Assembly: GCA_004154925.1 (NCBI GenBank)
Contig: QJNS01000018.1
Location: 62,001 to 126,000, forward strand
DNA length: 64,000 nt
Direction of reading: 5' to 3'
From: Monosporascus cannonballus
Lineage: Eukaryota; Ascomycota; Sordariomycetes; Xylariales
Shown here: positions 48,885 through 61,490 of the stretch, in pieces
Layout of the letters: each line of letters opens with the position of its first letter
Numbering within the stretch: the stretch's first letter is position 1
The notes under the pieces: generated by a model
Seen by the model: the letters and a program-made list of their open reading frames with translations, nothing else
Told to the model about the DNA's origin: nothing
The model's database searches: none
Position numbers and translations under genes: made by a program

Positions 48885-49060
48885 GGTTAGGGTTGAGGTT
48901 AAATAATTAAATTTAATGTTATGTCCGGGAGGCGGCGAAAGGCCCAGGATAAGGTGTATATTTAGTCCTAGAATCTTTATATGGTAATGCATGTAAATGG
49001 CAAGTGGGAATGGTAATTGGTACGAATGGCGGTACTTGGTACAATTAGGCGCGGTCCACC
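48885..49060. repeat. Diverged repeat, copy B
   Basis: It begins with GGTTAGGGTTGAGGTTA, then the 12-mer GTTATGTCCGGG (48918-48929) and GGCGAAAGGCCC (48934-48945), then a GGCAAGTGGGAATGGTA stretch. The order matches copy A at 45961-46140. The pair probably belongs to a dispersed repeat family. Confidence 0.55.
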
Positions 49061-52000
49061 AATTGCTAAATGTAGCTGATGTCCAGTGTGGTTAGCCGTT
49101 TGTCGCCGGAGAGGACGCCTTAACTACATAAGGCTCATTTGCATATTGTTCTTTATGCGCCCGGCGACGAATAAACCAGGGCTGGGCATGGTTGCGGAAA
49201 ACGCCTTGCATCAGTGACCCCTTTTGCTTTCCATCCCTGTGGAAGCTAATTAATTGTGTAGATTCCAGAACATTTCCAGGCCTGCAATGAATCACATCTG
49301 CAACAGAACCGGGCGAAACAAGTAGGTAATTGCCTGTTTTGGTTGGTGCATACAGACTTATTTACTACGGTGGTACCAGAATGACTCGGTACTGCGGCCG
49401 GTTCTACGTTACTACAGTAGGTAGATTCGAATCTAGAAATAGCAACGTCGCTTATACCCGCCGCTGACACTCCGTCTGGTCTGTGTCTTTGACGATCTGG
49501 CCCTACGGTCAAGAATTCTTCTCGTCTTGGCATTCCACTCCTACAGGTATCAGGCAAAAGTGATAAAACGCCGTTTTGTAGCTGTGGGCCGACTAGTAAC
49601 TGCGCCATAAAAATTAGGTGTAGGTCCCACATGGGTCACCACAGGTACACGTTAACTGGAACACTGAGTTAAAAATATCGTCGCATTAAACACAGAGAAT
49701 TATCATAAAAAATGCCTGGCAATTCTTGTAAAACCTTGTGTATGGTCAAAACCATTCTACAGATGAAACCAGTAAATTATGTAAGCAAATCTGCTAGCCG
49801 GATATAGGAAAGCGCTATGGGTTTCCTAGCGCAGCGACCTGGTAGTGTTTTAAGACTTGCCCAGAACACTGTAGTACGCATCTCGACGGACGGAGGAGCT
49901 ACTCAGCCTTGGATGGATGGAGCCTCTTGCGGCGAGAATCGGCGCAGAACCCGATCTACGTATGTAAGGATTGGGGTGGAAAGGCCGACGCCCTTGAACA
50001 TTGTGCAGTTTCGAAAAGCGGAAGATATTGCTGTGCTTGCTCCTTTCGTAGATGCCTGTGATGCCTGTAGGCCGGTTCAACGAGTCACCGAACAGCGCAG
50101 CACGCTCTTTTGAATTCTCTTCCGCAGAAGTTTGTCTCCCCCGTCCAGCGCTTCCAACAGTACTTGCATACGGGTCTAGCTTGCTCAAATCCCATCTCCA
50201 CTTGGTGATCCTTCGGGCGGACCAGGGGAGATAGTTAGCCTTAGTTCATGTTTATGCTAATACCTAATAAGATGAGAGATGGCGAGCGGATTGACGGATT
50301 ATCTGAGCTTTTTGGATCCGGCCCCATCGTCCCGTCGTGCTCATTCGATTCCATCTCTCAATGACAGCAAGCCATGGTGTCCATCCAACGCGGGTACCCC
50401 TCCCGATCCGAGGCAGCGTACAGCGTGTCTCTCCTTGAGTTCCGATAATCTGATATCGTTCGGTGCCCGTGCTCCGGCTATGGCATCCGCGCGCATCGGG
50501 CATGTAGTTGCATGACTCGTTGGCTTTATGCCATTGGGGAATTTTCGGCGAATGAGAGTCATGTTCATGATCGCTGTTTGACCCCGGCAAAACGTCATCG
50601 CCGTAACTTCATAGATATTCACAACGGCTACATGTTACACGTGACATGAATTGATAGCCACAGGTGTCCAACATGTGTAATACGCCACGCCGCTCAATCT
50701 TCAAGGTGCTACCTAAAAGCGAACACCACATCCATCTATGGGGCGGCCTGGGGGCCGAACAAACTACTATTCCAGCTAACAGCGAAGACCAACGCCGTCG
50801 TTATTGTCGCTATAAGTAAAACCCCAGTATTCCGGTCCGTGGACTTGCTAAAGAGACGCTATAGGAACCTTCAGATCTACTGAGTAGACGACTTCCCGAA
50901 GTACTACCATTATCTTGGCGTCTCGGCGCTTGTCGACGGCTACGATTTCGAAGCTCTAGGGTCAGGCTGCTCCCATGGCCGCATCGTAGAATGTGCGGCA
51001 CGTTAGGGTACTGAGTATTCACCCATCCATAAGCCCATGCGAGTCACGGAATCTGCTTGTCACTCTAGCGCTGGGCCTCAAGTGGACGCGGGTAAGAGCG
51101 AAAGTAGAGCTAGGAGTTAGCTCCGAGCTTATAATGTCTGCTGCGCCATCCGTCCCCTTTCCCATGCACTTGGTACCCTCAGACAAGCAAAGGGAGACGG
51201 CTACTTCGCGGAGGGTACGCTCGCAGGTATGGCCATGGATTCTTCCGAGCTGCCATTCCCGTCACCGTCATGAGCAGATCTGTACAGCGGAGAAGTGAGC
51301 GCGCATCCGCTGGACGATGCGTGCGGGTGAGGAAGGCTCCCCCGGAATATGTGGCCGAGGAACTAGAAGTCCTAGATGCGCAGCACACAGATCGCGGCTC
51401 GCGTGTTTTCGAGAACGACGCGCGTATGCCTCGAAGGATTGAGCCAAGGACTCTCCATACCATGTGTCCGTTGTCGAATTTGCGACTCAGATCCGTTGAT
51501 TCCTTGAGCCCTTCTCATTAAGGGGGTTGCTGCACGCCAGGAATTTGATTCAGCATCAGCATTGATGATCCGGAATATTTTGATGTATGTCCTTGGAAAT
51601 TATTATGCGGTGGGAGGACTCTTGGATTTGGACCTTTTGAGTGAGAGAGGATTCGAAAAGGCACCGTGATGGGCAGGCTGTGCAACGAACCTCCTAAGGC
51701 AGACTTCTCAATTCGAACTGCCGCTATGGTTCAGACGTGAAAGAAGTCAAGTACGGTAAGCAGTAGTATGCATTCCTTGATAGTAAAAGGGAAGCTCTTT
51801 TATAACTTGGAAGAACCAAGCCTTAGATGTTGCAGGTCATGTTGAACAAAGCCAAGAAATAGAGCCATGTCCTGATTATATGAGTATCAAATATTATGGT
51901 GCTGTAGCTATTGGGCCCAGTGACAATAGGTGCCGCGTCAGCAACAATCACCTATCTGTATTCACGACACTAAACTTTGCTTGGATACAAGCATTTGTAT

Positions 52001-53067
52001 TTCTGGTTCGTGTACCTTGGTATAAGGCTAGATCTATTTGATGCTGGAATAGCATCTCCAACAGCACGACTACTGTCACTGTCGTCCAACTGAAGGAACC
52101 AATTACAACGACGCGTCATGTGCCAATATCGAACCTTCTAGATAGGGGCTGGACGGGGGTTGTAGGCGTCTCTATAGAGCCCATTTCCTCCCGTATATTG
52201 GGAGGGGGCAGGCGCTACTGGTCAAACCTATATACTGTTACCTTCCTGCGAGACTCCTTACTGCCTTTCACGTTGTTGCACCCTTTCCTCTGACACGATG
52301 TCATAGAGCGAGACAGGAGATTTAGCATTACTCATATGCTAAGGACTGAACAGATGATCAACAACCCAGCTACGTAACAGGAACAATCGGTGTGTCCTGG
52401 ATGTTTGGACCAGGTACTTCCTGTCTTTTATGGTAAATTGTAATAGCTATGGCATTAAGTGTAATAGTTAGGCATTGGCGAGGATAGAGATTCAACGGTA
52501 TTTATTGGAGAGGCGCCAGGACTTTCACCTTAGTATTAAGGAGACGATCATTTTGCACAGTTGCCCCCTTTTTCTATTCTAATTCCATTCAATATCTTGT
52601 GAAGCGTACAATAACTAAGGCTCTCCTTTGTAAGTCTCTTAGGGGGGATCGGGCAGGGTTTAAGGGGAAATGTGTACGTCGCGGATCACATTTGTATAGG
52701 TCCAACCGAATCGTGAATTACCGGTGAAGGATTCATAGGAGCGGTATCGAACACGGACTAGCCGACAAAGGAGAATACGCTCTGTGATACATGAGAGATT
52801 TATACACTCCTACGACCTAGCTAGTTCTCGGGCATCTTACTAACATAAATCCCCAAGAGGATACACCCTCACCAGTCGAAAGCTTCGAGTGGTTTATTTT
52901 CGATGTGCTGCACTATTTATGATTCCACTAGCACCGTCTTGCGCCCATGACCTGTATTGGCTCAGCCATCGTGCTCTTCACCTCGAATCATCGAGTACGA
53001 CTATCCGGTTCTGTTCCGTCTCATAGCTATCTTCACCGTCAAATTATAAAAATGCAGGGTGCCCTCT

Positions 53068-54208
53068 CTAACCCATATCTCTTGGCTGTAAAGAATCACC
53101 CAGAAAATAGTTTGCAGATCGGAAGTAATCTTGCATCCTCCCCATGGTTATTGGGTTCGGGATGTGCCACAGAGTCTCGGGCCGGTAGGTTTCGGGGCTG
53201 GTGATGGTCGTAAGGTAACTCGTCCGCTTACTCCGGTTGGTCTCCTTTATGGAAGCGGACGACGCATTTGAAGTCATCCGGTCATGGCCGTATGGTTTTT
53301 GTGTTGTATTCCCGTGCCCATGTGATCTCGGCTTAGTGTAATGGTGCGCTAGAGTGTCGTCTGTCTGGATGCCTGCATCTGCATAGACCGGCCTTGACTG
53401 CTCTTGGTGCACCTCCCCTGAGTTTCGTAGGGGTGACCTGGATCCCCTCGCATCCTCATGGCAGCTGCAAGTGCATGGGCTAGCACTCTGTTGGCCCTGG
53501 TTCGAAACCCTTGATGATGAATCATCGAGACCAGGAGTCGGACATTCTTTGACTGCAGCTAACCCATCATAGCTCCGCGGTCGCATTGCCCATTTCGTCA
53601 TCTTCTGCCGCACGGAGAGCGGCACGAGAGATAGTCGCTGCGGCTTGTCTGCGGAGAAGGACCGGGCATGATTCGGTTGCAGCTTGACAGGCGGCCTAAT
53701 AATGCCATCCGGCCCCGGCATGACGGATGGAAAAGTGCTGGAGCGCTTCCTCTCGACTTCTCCAGATGCCCCAGCTATATGGCCTGTCCATCTCTTCCTC
53801 TCCGTGGAAGGGGCCCCAAAGTAGATCGTGGTGGCGCGACGCAGCTTCTGTGCAGGGTCTGGAGTCTCGCTTTTAATCTCGCCGCGCTTATCAGAGGCCC
53901 AAAACGCATCTTCCCCTGATAGAATCACCTGCAGGGTTTCGAAGTCTCTTGTGCTGCCATCGGCTGGAAAGAGCCAGCATTCAAGCGCACTAGGTAGACC
54001 ATGGCAATCTTCGAAGAGGGACTTAGCATGTTAAAGGCATAATACAAGTTAGACCCGGGAGAAACTCACGTTGTCTGTACGAGCCGCTCGGTGTCTTCCA
54101 ACAGAGGTAATGGCGTCCTCCTGTGCCGATAGCAGTTACGACGAGCTCCGCGATCCCTTCGGACTCAGCTGAACTGTCACTTATCGATTGCAAAAGGCTC
54201 GCAAGCAT
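53068..54208 (-). CDS. Conserved fungal protein of unknown function
   Basis: Two exons, 54208-54070 and 54008-53068 (61-nt intron, acceptor TTCGAAG), give 359 residues. The conserved part is N-terminal: ELVVTAIGTGGRHYLCWKTPSGSYRQ joins across the intron to HCHGLPSALECWLFPADGSTRDFETLQVILSGED and FWASDKRGEI. The remainder is Ser/Arg-rich and disordered, with a basic segment around AIGTGG-distal residues 120-200 and a cluster of SP sites. No enzyme motif, signal peptide or membrane helix was seen. The spacing and charge suggest a cytosolic adaptor, but no function can be given. The splice choice is supported because only this acceptor keeps the frame. Confidence 0.75.
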
Positions 54209-54814
54209 GATTTCGTGTTAACGCGAAGATTGAAGCCATCGAAGATCGGTCTCTACTTGGATGACTTGTCGTGTGTGATGAGAAGGGCAACACACTACAT
54301 TCGTTGTAGACCCGAACAAAGGCTTCGAGAGCGCAAACAATATCGGCACAGCTTAAGATCTTCAAAACCACCCTGAGGTTCCGGGGCTAATCTGCATATG
54401 CTATGAAACCCATGCTGCTGCGTGTGCGGGAGGGGCTGAAACGGCTAGATCCACAACGTCGTCTGATGCCAAGTTCTAGCCTAGACTGCTTAACCTAGGC
54501 GAACTCCGAGGCAAGCTGTTGTGACAATGATTGCGGAGAAGTTGGGGCGGTTAGGGGCTGTTGACAAATCCTGTTAGTCTTAAAGCATCTATTAGGCATC
54601 ATGCCGAATGTTGGCATATCCCGACTGGGTATCGCGGTATATCACTGTTGGCACCTAGGTATAGTATCCTGTATGCGTGAACGCACGGATCTACGAGCAC
54701 ATAAATCATATAACAGACGGCATTGACCAGAGTGCGGGTAAACCCTATTGGGACATTGGTGTCTTTCAAGCTGCCTAGATAATTACGATGTCTCGACTAC
54801 GATATAGTGCGCCC
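54209..54814. other. Intergenic, about 600 nt
   Basis: Upstream region of the minus-strand gene ending at 54208 and downstream of the next minus-strand gene. A short frame (54177-54371, minus) overlaps it, but I could not join it to the neighbour by splicing. Confidence 0.4.
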
Positions 54815-56044
54815 TCATCTCTCGTCCTCCACATATGGTTTCTTATACGTCGCCTCCTCGCACTCACCCGGAGCACCATCTCGATCCAAAAGTGAACTTG
54901 CCGCAGTGACAGAGATATCGTCATCGGCCCCCTCGTGTTTTCTGGTAGCTGACCAAAATGACAAATTGCCACTTACTGCGCTTGGCGAGGGAGGTTCCTT
55001 TTTCGCAGACCCTCCATTGCTCCTACTTGCCTCTGTAGATGGAACCCCTCGCGCATCCTCAATCGAGGCATCGGCCGCCGCAGGTTGATCTTGAGGCTGG
55101 CTGCTCGGCACTGACTTATCAGTCGCCGGGCGTTGACCATCGGGATCCATGAACTGCTGCCTCTCCCTCTCTTCTTGCTGTGTCTGCTCCTTGTGCTGCT
55201 TCATCATCTCGTCCAGCGTCGTCGCCTGGTTCGGGTCCGGCCCGGGCTTCTTCTCCTTCTTCTCGCGGCGGGTAAGCTCGACCTCGAGGATCCTCGTCCC
55301 CATGGGCACTTTGGACGTCAGGCCATCGTCGTCCCGGTCGAAGTACAGGGCCCATATGCGGGGGAATTCTTCCACGGCGACGAAGCCCTCCCATCCCTCC
55401 AGTGTCATCCGCCGATCCTGCCTGGTGCAGTCAAAAGGTCCTGTCAGATGTTCTTGCGCTTCGGCGCGCACCCCGTATTTCACCTCGTATGTGTTCTTAT
55501 CCACATATATCCAGTTCAACACAGGGGGGTCGTCAGAGATCGTACTGACTAGACCCTCGTACTGCGTGTCAGGGTACGGTAAGTAGTAGCCGGCGAACGG
55601 GTGACCACTGCCGGCGTGGTCTGATGCATTGTCGTCGTATGATGGGGCTTCGCTGGTTATGTAGAGCTGTGGTGAAAATCAGGATTGGCTGTTAACCAAA
55701 GACCTGCGTGGGGGCTTTACCTTTTTATCTTTAAGCACGACTAGCTTCCCGTCGATGTCGCGACTCCGAATCGAAGGCTTGACGCAAGACACCACGAGGT
55801 TGCAGCGCCGAGCACGGTGCTCTTCCCGCTTGTTCTTCGACTGGCTCTGCCGAATGGCCTCTTGCGTACCCAGCATAGCCGGACATATCGTCAGCGCCAA
55901 AAGCATCGAGATAGACATGATGACTTTCCGGACGTCGCCCGCAGGAACAGCTTGACGAATCGTATCTAGAACCTCTTCTAAGTGCTTTTCGCGAAAGGTA
56001 TTGAAGGTTTCCTGAAATTTGTTCTCGTCTAACGGTGGCGACAT
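54815..56044 (-). CDS. Conserved fungal protein of unknown function, 391 aa
   Basis: Two exons, 56044-55721 and 55666-54815, with a 54-nt intron (branch GGTTAAC) and phase 0. The N-terminus is helical (MSPPLDENKFQETFNTFREK), with one hydrophobic stretch (VIMSISMLLALTICPAMLG) that may be a buried helix or a weak membrane segment. A globular middle follows with WIYVDKNTYEVKYGVRAEAQEH, MTLEGWEGFVAVEEFPRIWALYFDRDDDGL and PMGTRILEVELTRRE. The tail after about residue 290 is Lys/Glu/Gln-rich and disordered. This pattern matches a widespread ascomycete protein family without known function. The frame is intact. Confidence 0.78.
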
Positions 56045-56854
56045 TAGTTCTGTGTTCCGAAGGCGATGCTAGGACGGCTGACGGAGTTCTGACAACGAGA
56101 ACAGGAACTCGAGCACTTCGAACCTGCATTCCGACATCATGAGGCGACTATTACGCCTCCAGTTTCCTGCCCTGTGCTGTCAAGGTCTAGAACACAAACC
56201 CCCCGCAAGGGTGTAACGTGAACCAAGATCCCAAGGTCCCCATTGTTCCATGTAGGGGGTCGAATTCTCCGAAAGATCAGGCGATTTTCGGGTCGACTCA
56301 ATCATATCATTCGCTAAACCGGGGTTAGGGGGTGACCCCTCGATATTGAGGCTCTGTGCTTAGAGCCGCCCTCCCCACAATCCCCGGTTCAAAACAAAGC
56401 TTGGCGAATCCGAGACGAAAGGTCCCATATTGCTAGAAATGTTAGTAGCAGCTGGGGGCTAGTGCATCGTGCCATATCGAACGATGTTCTAGCTGTAAGA
56501 GGGTATATTGTCCCCTTGATGCTGGACTTAGTGACACAAATAAGCTTTTGTTACAGATGTACCCTAGAATGCGATAAGGGTTTTAACTCTCCTTTGACAA
56601 ATTTTCCTAAGGGTTCTTCGTGGTGATGAGTCAATATTGTACAACGAGAAGTATAAGAATGACCCGCCTTGCAACTTGAGAGGAGAATCACATTCGCTTC
56701 CTCACGATCATCGCCTACATCATCGAACTCCCTCCATTTCAGCTGGTCTGAGCTTCATATAATCAGCATCACCGATCACTACACTCCCCCATCAGCGGCG
56801 TTCTCATACAAAAAAAAAAAGACTTCGTTCTCATCTAACGCTTCCGAAGACACA
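56045..56854. other. Divergent promoter region, 810 nt
   Basis: Lies between the minus-strand gene starting at 56044 and the plus-strand gene starting at 56855, so it should carry both promoters. An A11 run lies just upstream of 56855. No clear TATA box. Confidence 0.5.
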
Positions 56855-57286
56855 ATGGCTACTCCTAACGTGTATGAGCAAACTTCACAGCCGAACTCTG
56901 GACCTGGGCCGCAGGATCTAACATCTCTTAGCACTTCTACCTTGCCCAAGAGCAACGGACCTTACACCAGCGACTCTGACTCGGACGGCCAGGCCCGCGG
57001 CGGTCGCAAGCCCCAGACGCAAGTAGCCGCCCCTCAGCCGCTCCCACAGCTGCCGACCTCGTCCGGGCTGTCCCAGCCGGCAGGTAAGTCGGCGCCTCAT
57101 TCTCCATTCTTTCGGGGGCATCCAAGTGACCAACGCCGCATCGCAGGCCAACTTCTGAGGGGCGCGACGGACGACAACGGCAACCAGAAGGCGGCCGCCC
57201 TGTTGGTCGGCATCAAGCTCGACCTGGAAGCGGAGGTGCACCTGACCGCTCGAGTCAGGGGTGACATCTGTGTTGGGTTGTACTAG
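56855..57286 (+). CDS. Small conserved fungal protein, 122 aa
   Basis: Exons 56855-57083 and 57147-57286 with a 63-nt intron (GTAAGT..GCAG); the split Gly codon keeps frame. The first 75 residues are Ser/Pro/Gln-rich and disordered. The exon 2 product ends in a compact amphipathic strand pattern, LLVGIKLDLEAEVHLTARVRGDICVGLY, of the kind seen at the C-terminus of many short ascomycete proteins of unknown role. No signal peptide when the ATG at 56855 is used; an in-frame upstream extension to 56669 looks like 5' leader. Confidence 0.7.
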   Translation: MATPNVYEQTSQPNSGPGPQDLTSLSTSTLPKSNGPYTSDSDSDGQARGGRKPQTQVAAPQPLPQLPTSSGLSQPAGKSAPHSPFFRGHPSDQRRIAGQLLRGATDDNGNQKAAALLVGIKLDLEAEVHLTARVRGDICVGLY

Positions 57287-57949
57287 GGGGGGAGGGCGTA
57301 ATGTTGACGACGTTCCGAAATGAATATCAAACGCGCGTATGACCCGACCTAGCCGTTCGGCAAATAGCTCACGATTAAGCGGGGCAGGCGGCTGGCCGCT
57401 GACCGAGAATGGAGTAATTACGGATTGCGCACAAGATACCCTTCACGTGTCTCGCAGTGATTTCGGATGCTGGCTCCAATTTGGCGATGATGCGAGACGA
57501 TCAAAGGCGGGGATGGACGTGATATATCAGGAAGTAATTCGCGGGCTGGCGGGCCGCCGCCACCAAAGAATGCTATGTCACAACTTTTAAAACTACGGCT
57601 GTGTGCATACTTTGCGTGACCTTAGTATATTAGTTTGCTCTCTCTTCTCTGTACGCGTAGAGAGTCGCCATCTGTGCTCTTGACACGTAAGGGAGCCCTA
57701 GCGTTTTCCCAAGCATAATCTTTATCTTCTGGGCGATGTCTGTAAGCTCTAAAGGGCGTTCGCTGGACATTGTGAATACAGATCTCGTCTAGTCTGATGA
57801 ATCCACTCGCTGTGAGCTCTACATGCCCCCTTTCTTCATCTTTATGGTCACTGGCTCTCTTAGACTCACTTTACAAACCTGTGATCGGACCGTAGGTCGC
57901 TCGGGTCTGTTAAAGCTTCTCCCTAGTTTCAAATGTACCAAGCTAGCCG
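57287..57949. other. Intergenic, convergent 3' ends
   Basis: Downstream regions of the small plus-strand gene and of glutamate decarboxylase. No coding signal. Confidence 0.5.
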
Positions 57950-59928
57950 TCAGCAGACTCCGTGTGACTTTCCGTGTTTGCCCTGGAGCGAGTGTTTCTC
58001 GTTCTGTTTACGAACCATCAGTCCCAACATCCATCTCCGCATAAATGGGAAACTTACCATGAATCTCGGGTGCCTATGGTCTGTCTGCCCGCTAGTAATC
58101 GTATGCCTTCTCATGAACTGCTCATGTTTCTTGATGGTGCCGCGGTCCATTGGTTGTAGCACCTCCATGCAGAGCTTGATATCGCAGATCAGGGCGTCGC
58201 AGCGGCTCTTGCTGAAATCCTCGCGCACAACGACGCGCAACATCTTCATCTTGTTCGTATGCGGCGCCATCGTGTACGCGGGGACCACCCATCCCCTGGC
58301 GCGCAGTTGGTGTGCAAGCGCGAACTCGTCATACTGCCGATCCTCGTCGGGTTTCAGACGGAACGCCACGAGCGGGAGGCCCTCGCCTGACTTTTTGCTC
58401 ATTATGATAAAACCTAGCGCCTCTAAAGCATCCGACAAGTAGTTGGCGGTGCGGGTCAAGTTCGACATGATTGCTCTGTAGCCTTTCTTTCCAAGCCGGA
58501 TAAGTTGGTAGTACTGGCCGATGACCTGACTAGCACCCTTCGAGAAGTTTAGGGTAAACGATGCTTGGTCCGCTCCAAGGTAGTTGATATTAAACACAAG
58601 CTCCTGGGGCAAGAACTCCGCTGATCTCCAGACGACCCAACCGACGCCGGGGTAGACAAGCCCATACTGCAGAAGCATCAGTAGAGGCTATTGTGGGAAA
58701 TGTGCCTTTTTCTCACCTTATGGCCAGATACGTTGATGGAAACCACTTTCTCCAATCTGAAGTCCCATTCGAGATCTGGCACCACAAAAGGGGCTACAAA
58801 ACCTCCACTTGCTGCGTCGACGTCTACCGGACGCAGAGTCAGTAACTGTGCATTATAAATAGCTCATTGAAAAGATGGGACCGAAAAACATGCTTTGGAG
58901 GCCAGGGCGCCCCCATGGGCCTACTAGGAAATGTGTGCTGGAGGGGAGGGGTAAGAAATGACGCATGAGATCGCTTACGGATTGGACAGTCAATTCCCCT
59001 CTCCATGAGGAGATCGTTGACCGCCTTGACATCCTCATACTCCCCGGTATACGTCGTGCCGAGAATAGCGCAGATGCCGATGGTATTCTCGTCGACGAGG
59101 TCCACCGTCTCCTCCGGGTCGATGACGTAGCGGTCAGGGGTGCAGTAGACCAGCTTCTCCTCGATCTCGAAGTACCGGGTGGCCTTCTCCCAGCAGACCT
59201 GCACGGCCGACGACATGATTATGTTGGGGTTTTCCGTCGACTTGCCTTCGGCCTTCCTCTTGCTCTTCCACCGCTTCTTCATCGCCAGCACGGCGAGCAT
59301 GATGGCCTCCGAGCTGCCCACGCACGAGGTGCCGACAGACCCAGTGCTGTCGCCATCGGGGCCGACCGGCGCGTTGAAGAGGCGGCCGATCATGGACACA
59401 CACCGGTTCTGGATATCCGCAGATACCGGGTACTCCTCATAGTCGATGAAATTCTTGGAGAACGAATCAGTCATCAGCTTTTCCGCTTCATCTTCCTATA
59501 AACTCTGTCAGTTCTGCTCATTGGCAAACGTGTCTCTCATGGCCGCCGCTTATATTCACAGCCAAAAGGAAGGGGGAGATGCGAGCCCTGAACTCATACC
59601 ATGTAAGTGGTAACGAATGACGCGAGACTTTCGATTGTACGAGGCAGATTAGCTGGTTGGGTTACTAGAGATCGACAACGACAGCTTACTTAAGCATCGG
59701 GTTTCCATCTAAGCTAAGGTCGTCCTTTATCAGCTTGTAGGCGATCTCCTTGGGCATCTCATGCTCAGGCATCTCATGCTTAGGGAGATCCTCGGCTGCG
59801 AATCGGGACCCATAGACGCTGGTAGCGAACGAGTCCTCGTCGTTACTGAGCTGTAGGCTGACTTTGCTTACAGCCCTAGGAGGAGTCTTGATCTCATGAT
59901 CCTTGGGTACAGAGGAGAGATGAACCAT
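57950..59928 (-). CDS. Glutamate decarboxylase
   Basis: PLP-dependent enzyme converting glutamate to GABA and CO2, 517 residues. Six exons (minus): 59928-59690, 59627-59600 (28 nt), 59495-58979, 58823-58717, 58666-58058 and 58003-57950; every phase agrees. Visible blocks: [21 protein letters not shown] across the small exon, [82 protein letters not shown], and the PLP lysine in [19 protein letters not shown], whose Lys is the last codon of exon 4. The C-terminus ends [14 protein letters not shown] after a 54-nt intron. An HEMP-type duplication ([12 protein letters not shown]) occurs near residue 52. It works in the GABA shunt, linked in fungi to acid and oxidative stress and sporulation. Confidence 0.95.
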
Positions 59929-61490
59929 CTTGAGGGCTTGGTCCTATAGCTGAGCTGGGCGTGGTCCAACCGTGTGATCTAGAACAAATAAACGTGGGCT
60001 GCTGCGGATGGAGGGGGAGACCTTTATGGAGATGGGTTGTGTCAGCTAGCCAGGTGTGCTATAGCGCACCAAATAAGGAAAGGCCACCTTCTGATCGGAG
60101 TATATATATTCCGTTGTTAGGCAAAATAAAAGCAGTACGCGTACTACAGCACACGCAAGTAGTCTAATACAACAACACAGCGAAGGTTCTCTATATCTGA
60201 CAGGTGTGGTCATGGTTTGTGGTATTAGCTAGTTTAGTCACTAAGACTTAACTATGAAATACGTTATTCGCCCCCCCCCAGTTAGAATTAGCTAGCCCTT
60301 AACCCCGAATTAGTTAGTTAGCTCATTTAGTTTTATTCTGAGTAAGTCGAAAAACTAAGGAATGATTCACTACCCTGTTTGTGGTTCATATCGACCCTGT
60401 GGATAATGCGGGGTAGCACCGATGAGTCCTTTATCTCACCCGTCCGTGAATGGTAATTGTGTCAGAACAAGACAAACTTGCAAGAGGGGTTCAGTTCAGG
60501 GAACTGGGATCAATACTTCGAAACTGACAAGCTGCTTGAATCTGGTCTGAGTCCTTAGGAGTTAGTAACAATCCTTATTCAATGGTGTTCGACTACCCGA
60601 GTCTTTGGGCCCAAGCAACCTCTGCAAACCATGTATGCAATCCCCCGGAGATGGATGCAACGAATCTGATACAGAGCAGTCGCTACGCGTCATCTGATCC
60701 CCACTAACAATATGCTTGACCTACAGTTGCCAAGCATCGCTAAGAAAGCTTAGCCTAGGCTTAGTCAGGGTGACCTCTCGGCTGGCCCCGAAGGCATTTT
60801 GCAGGGATTATAGGCGCCACCTTATTACGCCTACCATGACCCAGCTGCCAATTAAGCCTGCTTGATCCGTTAGCAAGGAAGGGCTGGCCTGTCTAAAAAC
60901 CGTGCCTGGATCGAATCGACGAAATAACAAACCTCATTGTTACTGCGGCAATACAAGACTTAACTATCTTGAAGATCATCTACTGGCAAGCCTTCGGGAG
61001 CCAAGTGGGGTAAAGTAGTACCTGAATCTCGATGAGGGCCCAGAAATGGTTCGACTGAGGATGTCCACGTCAGCCATGGCTGTTGGCATGTTGGGCTTCA
61101 TATGCATACAGTGCATGTTCGTACTCAATCCTCTCGGGGAAAAGACCCTCGGGTCGGTCGTACTTCTTGCATACGGCCGGGCAAGCAAGCCGTAACTTGC
61201 CTGGATTTCTTGCCCGCGTTCTAGACTGTCCGAGACTCCGAGCGCCAATGTGTTGGCCGTGATTCTGTATGACTGCCCCGAATTGAATATCCTCTTTCTC
61301 TACTCGCTCGGATTGGGACTGGAAGCTTATAGCCGAGCAATCAACATAGCAATGAACCTTACTGTAGCTACAGGAAGAGCCTCCCTGAGCCTGTACGGTA
61401 CGTGTCGTAGCCGAATTTCAACAGTGGAAAGCAAAGATCCGTTCTCTCCATGCGTGGGCGCCGAGGGATTTTGCGCCATGCAAGACCCGT
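59929..61490. other. Intergenic, GAD promoter side, 1.6 kb
   Basis: A TATATATA sequence at about 60101-60108 lies roughly 175 nt upstream of the glutamate decarboxylase start. A C-run near 60272-60281 is followed by TTAGTTAG-rich DNA to 60330. No gene can be supported. Confidence 0.5.

Larger units (their letters stand above)
39856..53067. other. 13.2-kb region without supportable genes
   Basis: Frames are short (none above about 140 codons), overlap on both strands and show no protein motif, codon bias or intron pattern. Base composition is not extremely AT-rich and CpG is common, so it does not look like strongly RIP-mutated transposon DNA. Structure seen inside: a diverged repeat pair with telomere-like motifs (45961-46140 and 48885-49060), a GC hairpin (46046-46064) and a 20-bp tandem duplication (48511-48550). 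No LTRs, transposase, tRNA or rRNA could be identified. Confidence 0.6.

Noticed and set aside
39856..53067. RIP-degraded transposon desert
   Set aside because: CpG is common and the composition is not markedly AT-rich; no transposase or LTR relic was found.
54022..54070. Frame lesion at the intron of the gene at 53068-54208
   Set aside because: Using the acceptor ending at 54009 instead of the one at 54022 restores frame and a conserved junction.
59700..59790. Regulatory repeat in the GAD gene from the [10 protein letters not shown] duplication
   Set aside because: It is a short coding duplication in a variable N-terminal region and needs no regulatory explanation.
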